Below, one piece after another: positions 25,396 to 33,384 of a DNA stretch of 64,000 nt. The translations under genes and the position numbers were made by a program. The notes beneath the pieces are model-generated. The model ran no database searches and was not told the origin of the DNA. It saw nothing but the letters and a program-made list of their open reading frames with translations. Source of the stretch: SIG440 sp045120135 (GTDB lineage Bacteria > Bacillota > Clostridia > Monoglobales > Monoglobaceae); assembly GCA_045120135.1 (NCBI GenBank), contig JBGVEN010000010.1, positions 186,001-250,000 of the forward strand. Reading direction: 5' to 3'. The first letter of the stretch is position 1, and each line of letters opens with the position of its first letter.

Positions 25396-26574
25396 TTAAT
25401 CTGCATGAAGTGCATCAATCGGATTTAGCTTTGCCGCCTTGTTGGCAGGTGCCCAACCAAAGAATATACCGATTGCTGCCGAAAATGCAAATGCCCCGAA
25501 CATAACACCTATGCTTGGAAAGGCGTTTATACCCATTGCATTTCCCAGTATCAATGTACCTATAATTGATAGAATTATGCCAACCACACCACCCATACAG
25601 CTTACCAAAGCTGATTCTATCAAAAATTGCGACAATATACTTGAACGCTTTGCGCCAATAGCCTTTCTGATACCGATTTCTCTTGTTCTTTCTGTAACAG
25701 ATACAAGCATTATATTCATGATACCAATACCACCGACTACAAGTGAAATACCTGCGATGCCGGCAGTGAGTAACGCCATCATTCCGGTGATTTCATCAAG
25801 TGCGTCCATCATACTTGCAACACTGACAACATTATATTCGTCTTCGTCACCAAACTTGGAATAAAGAAATTGTTCAAGAATTTTTGTTGCATCCTCAACA
25901 CACTCCGCTGTCGCAGACCATACGGTATATGAACGAATTTTACTTGTCCGAAACAATAGTCGTCCAGATGAATAGGGAATAATTATTATATTATCTTCAG
26001 AACTTTGTTCGGAATCAGAAATCTCATCAAGAACACCCACAACAGTATAAAGCTCATTGTTTATCTTTATCTGCTTATCAATGGGGTCTTCAAACCCAAA
26101 CAACTCCTGAACGTTATAGCTTCCGATTACTGCAACCCTACGTCTTCGCTCTACATCTATCCCATTGATAAATCTGCCACTTGTTACTTCTCTGTTTTTT
26201 ACCGAGAGATAATCTGCGGTTGTTCCTGTTACAGATGATGTAATATTACTTGACTGATATTTTATTGTTGTATTCGGACGGCTCATATTAGGTACAACGT
26301 AAGATATGTAGTCCGGATTTTCCTCCATAAATTTCTGCATTTCCTCAAATGTAACGTATTTTGAGCTATTTCGTCCCGTAAACGATACTGTAATACTGTT
26401 TGCGCCCAAGGACTCTATCGAATCGGTAATACTACTCGTTGAGCCTTGCACAACGCTAACAAGAACAATAACCGCACACACGCCGATAATAATTCCAAGC
26501 ATTGTAAGGAAGGTTCGCATTTTGCTTGCAGCAATGCTTTTAATAGACATTTTAAAAGCCTGACTAAGATTCAT
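25396..26574 (-). CDS. MacB/FtsX-type ABC exporter permease
   Basis: 392 residues. A TM helix near the N terminus (MRTFLTMLGIIIGVCAVIVLVSV, read in part) is followed by an extracellular domain of about 220 residues, then three TM helices, with the conserved ERTREIGIRKAIGA loop between. This is the MacB_PCD/FtsX layout of type VII ABC systems. Such permeases act mechanically to move peptides or lipoproteins outward rather than through a membrane channel. It pairs with the ATPase at 26586 and the adaptor at 27355, as in the Bacillus YknXYZ system. Confidence 0.9.
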   Translation of the reverse strand: MNLSQAFKMSIKSIAASKMRTFLTMLGIIIGVCAVIVLVSVVQGSTSSITDSIESLGANSITVSFTGRNSSKYVTFEEMQKFMEENPDYISYVVPNMSRPNTTIKYQSSNITSSVTGTTADYLSVKNREVTSGRFINGIDVERRRRVAVIGSYNVQELFGFEDPIDKQIKINNELYTVVGVLDEISDSEQSSEDNIIIIPYSSGRLLFRTSKIRSYTVWSATAECVEDATKILEQFLYSKFGDEDEYNVVSVASMMDALDEITGMMALLTAGIAGISLVVGGIGIMNIMLVSVTERTREIGIRKAIGAKRSSILSQFLIESALVSCMGGVVGIILSIIGTLILGNAMGINAFPSIGVMFGAFAFSAAIGIFFGWAPANKAAKLNPIDALHAD

Positions 26575-26585
26575 ACTTCACCCTC

Positions 26586-27323
26586 CTATACATTAACTTC
26601 GGATTTATCGCCGTCAACCAGTGAATCAAAAACAATCCGTCCATCCATAATCCGTACTATCCGCTCCGCTTCGTGAGCAATTTTATTGTCATGCGTAATA
26701 AGAATAACGGTTTTACCTTCACGATGAAGCTCTTTAAGCATTTCCAAAACCTCTGTACCCGTTTTGGAATCCAGTGCACCCGTTGGCTCATCTGCAAGGA
26801 TTATCGGTGGTCTTGCCGCAAGTGCCCTTGCAATTGATGCACGCTGTTGCTGACCTCCCGAAAGTTCCGTGGGTTTGTGAAACCGTCTGTCATAAAGTCC
26901 AACCCTTTCAAGGGCAATCTTAGCCATTTCTTTTCGTTTTGATTGGGGAATTCCTGCATATATAAGCGGCAGTTCCACATTTTCTTCAACTGTAAGCTTT
27001 TGCAACAAATTATATTGTTGGAATATGAAACCTATTTCTTTGTTTCGTATCGCTGCCTGCTCGTCTTCCTTTAATGTAGATGCTTCCTGTCCATCTATAA
27101 AATATTCACCGGATGTAGGTGTATCAAGGCAGCCTATCATATTCATAAGCGTTGATTTTCCTGAACCGGACGGACCAATAATTGCAACAAATTCGTGTGG
27201 CTTTATCTTAAGATTAACCCCATCAAGTGCACGAACCTCGTTTTCGCCCATTTTATATATTTTATACATATCCTTTATTTCAACTATATATTCAGAACCG
27301 GAGGTGTTTTCCTTTTCCATCAT
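26586..27323 (-). CDS. MacB/LolD-type ABC exporter ATPase
   Basis: 245 residues. Walker A GPSGSGKST, Q-loop FIFQQYNLLQ, signature LSGGQQQRASIARAL, Walker B IILADEPTGALDSKT, and H-loop LITHDNKIA. DEPTGALDSKTG and the LPLIYAGIP segment are typical of the LolD/MacB exporter class. It drives the permease encoded 11 nt downstream. Of three close in-frame ATGs I chose 27323, 6 nt after GGAG. Confidence 0.92.
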   Translation of the reverse strand: MMEKENTSGSEYIVEIKDMYKIYKMGENEVRALDGVNLKIKPHEFVAIIGPSGSGKSTLMNMIGCLDTPTSGEYFIDGQEASTLKEDEQAAIRNKEIGFIFQQYNLLQKLTVEENVELPLIYAGIPQSKRKEMAKIALERVGLYDRRFHKPTELSGGQQQRASIARALAARPPIILADEPTGALDSKTGTEVLEMLKELHREGKTVILITHDNKIAHEAERIVRIMDGRIVFDSLVDGDKSEVNV

Positions 27324-27354
27324 TCTCATCTCCTATCTTAATATGATGCAAAAA

Positions 27355-29223
27355 CTATCTTCTACCAGTCATCTGGCTGCCATTCATCCGATTACTACCG
27401 GTTCGGCTGCCTCCCCCCATCATACTTCCGGGCATTCTTCCGCCCATCATCATACGCATAAACGGATTTCCGGATGAAGATGTTGTGGGAATATATGCAA
27501 CGGTTTCTCCTTCTGATAAGCCTGAAATAATTTCAATGTTGGTTCCATCGGAAATACCTATAACAACCTGTCTTATCTCATATCCGTCGGGAACGTTGGA
27601 ATTCCCTTTTGCTGCATTGCTAAAATTCATACCACCGTTTTTATTGTTGGTTGTTTTGTTGTTAGCATTTGGAGATTGATTTTGTCCGGATGGCGGTGCA
27701 AAATTATTATTGCCCCCACTTGGTATTTTAGGCTTAAAATCATTCTTCTCATTTTTATTTTCATTATTTTTAGTTTTTGTACGCTCTGTTTTTTTACCCT
27801 CTTCAGTCTTAACAAGAACACTTGCATTTGAGCCTCTTACACTCATTAATGCATCTTCCGGTATTGTTAGAACATTGTGTGCTTCATTAATCAAAATATT
27901 TGCATTAACATTCATTCCGGATTTTAACTCACCCGGTTCATCTATCGTAAGTTCAACATTAAATGTGGTAACCCCGTCACCACTTGAAACACCCTCACTT
28001 GCAATAGTAGTTACTTTTGCCTCAAATGCTGTATCTGCTATTGCATCTGCTTGTACTATAGCTGTCTGTCCAAGCTTGATATCTGCAATATCAAGTTCAT
28101 CAACAGTAATGGTAAATTTCATTTTGCTCATATCCGCAACAACCATCATTACTTTTGATGCATTTGTATTATCCAGCTTATCCCCGGCTTTACTGTTTTT
28201 AGTAATTACCGTTCCCGAAATAGGTGCCGTAATATTATAATTATCAAGGGTTTTCTGATTTGATTTAACATTAAGACGGCTGCTTTTTTGTGAATTAACA
28301 AGGGCCTTGTTGCTCAGTTTTGCTATAAGCTGTCCTTTAGAAACATAATCGCCATTTTTAACACCAATATACGAAACCTCGCCCGAAACTTCAGCTCTCA
28401 GCGATGTAGTTGTTCCGCCCTCAATTACGCCCGAACCGGCAGAATTCACATCACCCGAGCCGGTATGAACGGTTGCAGCAAAGGTTGTACCCTCGCTCAG
28501 TGCTCCCGGATTGTCTATTTCAATTTCAATGTTTCTTGTAATACTACCCTCTGTGCCGCTGCCTGCAGGTGCAGTATATTTATGTGTTACAGTTCCCGAA
28601 AGAGTTGTCATATACAAAGCACTTGTTGCTGTTACCCTGTCACCCACAGAAATCTTATTAAAGTCTTCTGTTGAAAAAGGAATATCAATCGGTAATTTAT
28701 CTGTATTATTAATCTTTCCTATCACACTCGAACCAATATTGTCACCAAGCTTGATATTAAAATCCGTAAGTCTGCCGCTTGCCGGAGCATATATGTTTAA
28801 ATTAGTTACATTCTCGGTTGCTTCCTCAAGAGACATCTGGGCTTTTTCCATATTGAGCTGTGCATCCTCGTCATCTATCTGATACAGAGTGTCACCTTCC
28901 TTGACCTGGTCACCCTCCTCAAAAGGTGACGCAATTATTTCACCTTTAACAAGCGCTGTGATCTCATAACGCTCATATGGCTCAACCACACCGCTTTGTT
29001 CTATAGTTTCCGTTATATTGCCAACCGCAGCCTGAACTTCTATGTACGCTTTTTCGGTTTCCTCTTTTTTGCCACGCTTTCCAAAAGCAACAACACTTAC
29101 TAAAGCAATAATCAACACAACTACAATAATTATCATAAATTTTTTCTTTTTACTCAGTTGTTTGAATGCGTTGAATCCATTGCGAAATTCAAACTTATCT
29201 TTTACTTTTTTTAGCAAATCCAT
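27355..29223 (-). CDS. Membrane-fusion/adaptor subunit of the ABC exporter (YknX/MacA-like)
   Basis: 622 residues, longer than typical adaptors. One N-terminal TM helix (FMIIIVVVLIIALVSVVAFG), a split biotinyl-lipoyl-like domain (VEPYERYEITALVKGEII... and SYIGVKNGDYVSKGQLIAKLS), beta-barrel and membrane-proximal domains. A low-complexity Asn/Lys linker (about 490-560) follows, and the C terminus is rich in Met, Gly and Arg. Without an outer membrane it probably sits outside the permease and gathers or shields the exported peptide. First gene of the four-gene unit adaptor-ATPase-permease-SLH. Confidence 0.87.
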   Translation of the reverse strand: MDLLKKVKDKFEFRNGFNAFKQLSKKKKFMIIIVVVLIIALVSVVAFGKRGKKEETEKAYIEVQAAVGNITETIEQSGVVEPYERYEITALVKGEIIASPFEEGDQVKEGDTLYQIDDEDAQLNMEKAQMSLEEATENVTNLNIYAPASGRLTDFNIKLGDNIGSSVIGKINNTDKLPIDIPFSTEDFNKISVGDRVTATSALYMTTLSGTVTHKYTAPAGSGTEGSITRNIEIEIDNPGALSEGTTFAATVHTGSGDVNSAGSGVIEGGTTTSLRAEVSGEVSYIGVKNGDYVSKGQLIAKLSNKALVNSQKSSRLNVKSNQKTLDNYNITAPISGTVITKNSKAGDKLDNTNASKVMMVVADMSKMKFTITVDELDIADIKLGQTAIVQADAIADTAFEAKVTTIASEGVSSGDGVTTFNVELTIDEPGELKSGMNVNANILINEAHNVLTIPEDALMSVRGSNASVLVKTEEGKKTERTKTKNNENKNEKNDFKPKIPSGGNNNFAPPSGQNQSPNANNKTTNNKNGGMNFSNAAKGNSNVPDGYEIRQVVIGISDGTNIEIISGLSEGETVAYIPTTSSSGNPFMRMMMGGRMPGSMMGGGSRTGSNRMNGSQMTGRR

Positions 29224-29280
29224 TTTTTTGCCTCCAATATGGTATATAATTTTATTACTTATACAAAATAATACTACTTA

Positions 29281-29309
29281 ATTATGAACTTTATATTAAG
29301 AAAAGTAAA
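29281..29309 (-). promoter_or_regulatory. Promoter of the MacAB-like exporter operon
   Basis: Minus strand: TTTACT (29304-29309), 17-nt spacer, CATAAT (29281-29286). The leader is about 50 nt and ends with TTGGAGG. Confidence 0.5.
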
Positions 29310-29414
29310 CTTTTTCATTAATAAATTACTATCCTATTATATAGGTATTTTAACAGAATTTTCGTACAATTTAGACAAATTTTTGTTTTATATAAAAAAA
29401 TACCTCAAATTTAC

Positions 29415-29443
29415 TTGAAATTTTTGCATTTTTAGTATATACT
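29415..29443 (+). promoter_or_regulatory. Promoter of pfkA
   Basis: TTGAAA (29415-29420), 17-nt spacer, TATACT (29438-29443). Transcription would start near 29450. Confidence 0.68.
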
Positions 29444-29526
29444 TTTAAAGTTATTTTAGTATTTTTTTGCTCCGTGATATAAACAAGCGGAACACGCAAA
29501 GCATATAGTAGTAAGGAGGCTTTTTT

Positions 29527-30627
29527 ATGAGCGAAATTAAAAAAATTGCTGTTATGACTGGTGGAGGCGACTGTCCGGGTCTTAACCCTGTTATCCGTGC
29601 CGTTACAAGAACAGCTATACTGAAATATGGTTTAGAGGTTGTTGGTATCAAGCATGGCTATCGTGGACTATATCTTGGTGGTGACGAATTTGTCGAGCTT
29701 AACATTGAAAATGTTGAGGAAATCATTTCAAAGGGCGGTACCATCCTTTACAGTTCAAATAAGGATAATCTTTTTGATTACACATACGAAGATGAAAATG
29801 GAAACATCTGCCACGGCGATGTTTCAGATGTTGGTGTTGAAAACCTTAAGAAAAACGGCATTGATGCTCTTGTTGTTATCGGTGGTGATGGTACACTTAC
29901 AAGTGGTCGCGACTTCTCTCGCAAGGGTGTTAAGGTTGTTGGGGTTCCCAAGACAATCGACAATGACCTTGCAGGTACCGACACAACCTTCGGTTATGAC
30001 ACAGCTGTTGCAATTGCTGTTGAAGCGATTGACAGACTTAAAACAACAGCTGAATCACACAGCAGAATTATGGTGGTTGAAGCAATGGGCAGATATGCTG
30101 GCTTCCTCGCACTTGGTATGGGTGTTGGAAGTGCGGCAGATGCTATTCTTCTCCCCGAAATTGACTATGATATAAATAAGGTTGCAGAAGCGATCAAGAC
30201 AAATTTTGCGCGTGGCAAGAACTACGCAATAGTAGTTGTTGCAGAAGGTGCTAAGCCTAAAAATGGTGAACTTTTTGTTTCCAAGGTTCGCGAAGACAGC
30301 CCTGACCCCATCCGTCTTGGCGGTATTGCCAATGTTGTTGCTGACCAGCTTGAGGAACTTTGTGGTCAGGAAGCTCGTGCGGTAATACTTGGTCACGTTC
30401 AGCGTGGTGGTTCACCTACCGCAAACGACAGAATTCTTTCAACAAGATATGGTTCATATGCGGTTGAACTTCTTATGCAGGGTAAATTTGGCAATCTGGT
30501 TTGCCTTAAGGGTAACCAGATGTCATATGAATCACTTGAAAATGTAATTGGTGCAAACAAATCTGTTGATCCCAACGGCGAACTTGTTACAATTGCAGAA
30601 GCAACAGGTGTTTCATTCGGCAGATAA
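29527..30627 (+). CDS. pfkA: 6-phosphofructokinase
   Basis: 366 residues. N-terminal MTGGGDCPGLNPVIRA, GGDGTL with G122, PKTIDNDL with K142 and the catalytic Asp of TIDND. The residues equivalent to E. coli 104 and 124 are Gly and Lys. Asp at the first would mean a pyrophosphate-dependent enzyme, whereas Gly with Lys is seen in ATP-using members of the long (group III) branch. I therefore favour ATP. It makes fructose 1,6-bisphosphate, the committed step of glycolysis. Monocistronic, with AAGGAGG 7 nt before the ATG. Confidence 0.93.
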   Translation: MSEIKKIAVMTGGGDCPGLNPVIRAVTRTAILKYGLEVVGIKHGYRGLYLGGDEFVELNIENVEEIISKGGTILYSSNKDNLFDYTYEDENGNICHGDVSDVGVENLKKNGIDALVVIGGDGTLTSGRDFSRKGVKVVGVPKTIDNDLAGTDTTFGYDTAVAIAVEAIDRLKTTAESHSRIMVVEAMGRYAGFLALGMGVGSAADAILLPEIDYDINKVAEAIKTNFARGKNYAIVVVAEGAKPKNGELFVSKVREDSPDPIRLGGIANVVADQLEELCGQEARAVILGHVQRGGSPTANDRILSTRYGSYAVELLMQGKFGNLVCLKGNQMSYESLENVIGANKSVDPNGELVTIAEATGVSFGR

Positions 30628-30635
30628 AATTTTAA

Positions 30636-30658
30636 AAACCGACCTTTTCGGTCGGTTT
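30636..30658 (+). terminator. Terminator of pfkA
   Basis: Stem AAACCGACC (30636-30644) with GGTCGGTTT (30650-30658), 5-nt loop, followed by T's. Confidence 0.88.
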
Positions 30659-30663
30659 TTTTC

Positions 30664-30692
30664 TTGCATTAAATAAAAACATAGTGTATAAT
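30664..30692 (+). promoter_or_regulatory. Sigma-A promoter of the small Cys-rich protein gene
   Basis: TTGCAT (30664-30669), 17-nt spacer, TATAAT (30687-30692), starting within the T tract of the pfkA terminator. Confidence 0.78.
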
Positions 30693-30719
30693 ATAAAAAA
30701 ACATTTTTGAGAGGTAGCT

Positions 30720-30962
30720 ATGTTATTCAAGAAAAAAACAAACGTAACAGATTTTGAAAATTTTGATGCTGCCAAAATTTGTGCAACCTGTAAATATGCC
30801 TCACCATTACATTCTACAGATGATTATATGTGTGTCAAAAAAGGGTTGGTCTCATCAGACTATATATGCAGACACTATGACTATAACAGGTTACTTAAGC
30901 GCCCCCCTAAAAAGCGTCAACTTAATATGTCACGTATCAATTCTAATGATTTTAATATTTAA
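30720..30962 (+). CDS. Small Cys-rich protein, putative metal-binding
   Basis: 80 residues, basic, no signal peptide. Four cysteines and a histidine are arranged C21-X2-C24-X13-C38-X11-C50-X-H52 (ICATCKYASPL... YMCVKKGL... YICRHYDYN), followed by a Lys/Arg/Pro-rich tail (KRPPKKRQ). This pattern fits a zinc ribbon, or possibly an iron-sulfur site. I do not recognise a named family. The gene has its own near-consensus promoter, a GAGAGG ribosome site and a strong terminator, which supports it being real. Confidence 0.72.
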   Translation: MLFKKKTNVTDFENFDAAKICATCKYASPLHSTDDYMCVKKGLVSSDYICRHYDYNRLLKRPPKKRQLNMSRINSNDFNI

Positions 30963-31001
30963 AAAGACCGTTCCGTAATATAATTACGGAACGGTCTTTT
31001 T
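30961..31001. terminator. Strong bidirectional terminator
   Basis: Two perfect 19-bp arms (30961-30979 and 30983-31001), with AAAAAGACCG at one end and CGGTCTTTTT at the other. It serves the small Cys protein gene and spoIIID, which converge here. Confidence 0.9.
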
Positions 31002-31263
31002 ACTTTAAGAACATCTGTTTTTTATATTTTTCTCTTGTTGCAATTCCGCCGCGAATATGTCTTTCTTTTTTATTTTTCAGTAAGATTGCCTTTGCTTCTT
31101 TAGCAAGACCAGGATTAAATTTAATTAATCTTTCTGTTACGTCTTTATGTACGGTTGATTTGGAAATTCCAAATTTTTTTGCAGCATCACGCACAGTGCA
31201 CTCGGTATCAATTATATACCTTGCAATGCTAACCGTGCGTTCCTCTATTGTTTCTTGCCGCAT
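31000..31263 (-). CDS. spoIIID: Stage III sporulation transcriptional regulator SpoIIID
   Basis: 87 residues. Near-complete match by eye to SpoIIID: EERTVSIARYIID, the helix-turn-helix TVRDAAKKFGISKSTVHKDVTERL, NPGLAKEAKAIL and RHIRGGIATREKYK. It is a DNA-binding protein of the mother cell that acts with sigma-E and, in Bacillus, helps switch on sigK. Start: ATG 31263, preceded by GGGAGTGG; an upstream in-frame GTG/ATG would add 22 residues not found in the family. sigK lies only about 3.2 kb away. Confidence 0.94.
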   Translation of the reverse strand: MRQETIEERTVSIARYIIDTECTVRDAAKKFGISKSTVHKDVTERLIKFNPGLAKEAKAILLKNKKERHIRGGIATREKYKKQMFLK

Positions 31264-31353
31264 TATATCCACTCCCATAATTGTTTTACAATAACAATAT
31301 ATGAGTGTTTTTTTACGTTTATTACGCAATTTTATAAATACATTACTTGGTGT

Positions 31354-31749
31354 TTATTGTATTTTAAGTTCAAACAATCCGTGTGTATTGCAGTAATAAT
31401 ACATCTTTCCTCCTCGCATCTGCGGAAATATCAGTTCTCCATCCTGTTCCGGATAAAGCTTTATTGTCATCACCCGATCAAAGCGGACATAAGAAAAAAA
31501 TGAAATATAATGTTCCTTACCAACCTCCGGTTTTATCTGAGGCATTTCCCCCTCGATAAGTTTGGATATATCTACCTCAAATACTTTTGAAAGTTCCGAA
31601 ACAATACTTATATCAGGAAAACCGTGACCTGTTTCCCATTTTGAAATGGTTTTTGGGGAAACACCTAATTTTTCCGCAATCTCCCGTTGTGTAACGCCTT
31701 TTTCTTTTCTTAATTCGGAAATCAATTTTGCTGTTTTTGACAAATCCAT
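31354..31749 (-). CDS. XRE-family helix-turn-helix regulator
   Basis: 131 residues. A typical lambda-repressor-like domain occupies residues 5-60 (LRKEKGVTQREIAEKLGVSPKTISKWETG, seen as two halves). The C-terminal 60 residues (YVRFDRVMTIKLYPEQDGELIFPQMRGGKMYYYCNTHGLFEL) are basic and aromatic with one Cys. Start: ATG 31749, after GGGAGGTG. No target genes can be inferred, and its nearest neighbours are spoIIID downstream and the hydrolase gene upstream. Confidence 0.82.
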   Translation of the reverse strand: MDLSKTAKLISELRKEKGVTQREIAEKLGVSPKTISKWETGHGFPDISIVSELSKVFEVDISKLIEGEMPQIKPEVGKEHYISFFSYVRFDRVMTIKLYPEQDGELIFPQMRGGKMYYYCNTHGLFELKIQ

Positions 31750-31808
31750 AACTTTCACCTCCCAAAGACTATTTTATATTTTAAAAACCCAGAATTCAAT
31801 CCACTATC

Positions 31809-31829
31809 TGTTTACTGTTTACTGTTTAC
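31809..31829. repeat. Short tandem repeat, three copies of TGTTTAC
   Basis: Three exact head-to-tail 7-mers in the region upstream of the XRE regulator. No coding function. It could be slippage-prone DNA or a multiple binding site. Confidence 0.75.
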
Positions 31830-31849
31830 TCTCTACCATTTCAAAGCGA

Positions 31850-31874
31850 AAAAGCCTACATTATGTAGGCTTTT
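31850..31874 (-). terminator. Terminator of the comF-hydrolase unit
   Basis: Stem AAAAGCCTAC (31850-31859) with GTAGGCTTTT (31865-31874), 5-nt loop, and a T run on the minus strand. Confidence 0.7.
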
Positions 31875-31892
31875 AATATTATCTCACTGACA

Positions 31893-31994
31893 TCAAGTCA
31901 TCAAGCCCAAAGGCTTCACCCGTCTGGTTATATTATTTACATTTACTACTTCAATCGCAGGAACACTTTTAACAGTATTACCCTTGGAAACCAT
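31893..31994 (-). pseudogene. Coding-like remnant or tiny ORF downstream of the hydrolase gene
   Basis: An ATG-initiated minus-strand frame of 33 codons (MVSKGNTVKSVPAIEVVNVN, then NITRRVKPLGLMT) has protein-like composition but no ribosome site. A one-base frame change near its end would continue as FGLDDLMSVR and stop at about 31879. This looks like the decayed C terminus of a lost gene. It could equally be chance. Confidence 0.25.
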
Positions 31995-32011
31995 AACATA
32001 CTTTTTTATAA

Positions 32012-33355
32012 TTATTTAAGTTCGTCAAGCAACTTTTTGCCCTCACTGATTATAAGTTCGCCAACGCCGGCCTTGAAGTTAGAGCATCTTGCTTCATACC
32101 CACCCTCATCATACGAATCCTGCATGGGGAAGTAACCCTGAGTGCCGTTTGTAAGACAAGTAGGAATAACCATTTTCCAACCATCCGTTTCCTTGATACC
32201 CCGTCCCACAGCATTGAAAGGTTCACCGGGAATTCCAATGAACGCAACATCACCTATTGCGATTCCACTTATGTACATATCAAAATTTTCAGGACTGTTT
32301 TCAAGACTAATCATGCGTTTTGCCTCTGCAACAACCGTGGTGAGCATCATTCCTTCAAAGGGAATTTCATCATCCTTGCCCGCCTCATGCAAAGCAAAAA
32401 TCCTTCGTGCTTCAACTAATTCATCCTTTGTAGGAATATTAGCAGGGATGCTGGTACATTTGCGGATAAACTTGATAGAATCTACATCCATATACTCCAC
32501 CTTATCAAAAGCCTGAAGCACACCACCGGTAATAACTCTGCCTATATAACGAGCGTGGAGATATCCTCTTGATACATCATCAAAATCAAGAAAGGTATCA
32601 TTAAGATAACCGCCTGAAGGATGAACATTTACGTGGTTTACATCACCCTCTGCCCCATTAAAGAAAATACATTTTGTGTTATCAAACGTTTTTTCTACAG
32701 TTCTGCGTAAAAATCCGGGCCAGTCAGCTGATACCTTGCAACCGCCAACAACATCCGCATGATTTGCAAAATTCACTGCAGCAATTGAATCTCCGCCCTC
32801 ACGGTCAAAACGTAAGACACATACACTTTCATCAGTAATTCCGATAGGTTCAACAATATCAGGGTTATTAACACCTGGGTTGGTCCTAACACTTCCATCT
32901 TTCATGCGATAGCGTCTGATAAACGCAACATCAGGAGCTTTCCCCCGACCAAAACCCATTCTTGCAGGTTTAAGATCATCAAGCGCAAATTTTGCTGCAT
33001 CCCCTATACGGTTATAAACAAAATTGTAATATTCTTGTTCAATCGGGTCTTTTGATTGATAAATCAAAAATGGAGCGGTATGGGTGTGGGTGCACGAAAT
33101 ATAGACTGCATCCTCAGATATACCGCAAACCTCTGCCACATGTTTTCGGAAATCATCTGTAACATTGCATTGAGGACCACAATGATCCATTGTAAGCATA
33201 ACAACCCTTGTTCCGTTTGATTCAATAGCTATTGCATTAATTTCCAAATCATCAAGAATTGCTTCAGAGTATCTTATCTGGTAATATCCTTGAAGCTTAA
33301 TTCCCATTGTAGGGTTAATATTAACTCTACTGAAACCTACTTGTAAATTATTCAT
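32012..33355 (-). CDS. Neutral/alkaline ceramidase-like hydrolase
   Basis: 447 residues without a signal peptide, matching the N-terminal catalytic domain of neutral ceramidases (PF04734 type). Visible are the start VGFSRVNINPTMG, the metal motif CTHTHTAPF near residue 103, NFANHADVVGG near 205 and FNGAEGDVNHV near 240. True ceramidases are secreted and about 700 residues with a C-terminal Ig-like domain, which is missing here. A cytoplasmic amidase or other metal hydrolase is therefore more likely. It lies 29 nt after comF and has a normal AAGGAG site. Confidence 0.75.
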   Translation of the reverse strand: MNNLQVGFSRVNINPTMGIKLQGYYQIRYSEAILDDLEINAIAIESNGTRVVMLTMDHCGPQCNVTDDFRKHVAEVCGISEDAVYISCTHTHTAPFLIYQSKDPIEQEYYNFVYNRIGDAAKFALDDLKPARMGFGRGKAPDVAFIRRYRMKDGSVRTNPGVNNPDIVEPIGITDESVCVLRFDREGGDSIAAVNFANHADVVGGCKVSADWPGFLRRTVEKTFDNTKCIFFNGAEGDVNHVNVHPSGGYLNDTFLDFDDVSRGYLHARYIGRVITGGVLQAFDKVEYMDVDSIKFIRKCTSIPANIPTKDELVEARRIFALHEAGKDDEIPFEGMMLTTVVAEAKRMISLENSPENFDMYISGIAIGDVAFIGIPGEPFNAVGRGIKETDGWKMVIPTCLTNGTQGYFPMQDSYDEGGYEARCSNFKAGVGELIISEGKKLLDELK

Positions 33356-33384
33356 ATAAACTACTCCTTACATTATTTATATTT

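Larger units (their letters stand above)
29224..29526. other. Divergent intergenic region between the exporter operon and pfkA
   Basis: 303 nt, very AT-rich, no gene. It holds a minus-strand promoter for the exporter (29281-29309), a plus-strand promoter for pfkA (29415-29443) and a small repeat CCTAT-TAT-ATAGG (29333-29345) between them. The pfkA leader of about 75 nt contains weakly pairing TTTGC/TCCG and CGGA/GCAAA segments. Confidence 0.6.

Noticed and set aside
27710..28240. 176-codon plus-strand open frame opposite the exporter adaptor
   Set aside because: Hydrophobic low-complexity antisense translation of the adaptor gene.
29639..30175. Long plus-strand open frame inside pfkA
   Set aside because: It is the shifted frame of an intact pfkA with perfect family motifs, and its protein shows no domain-like pattern.
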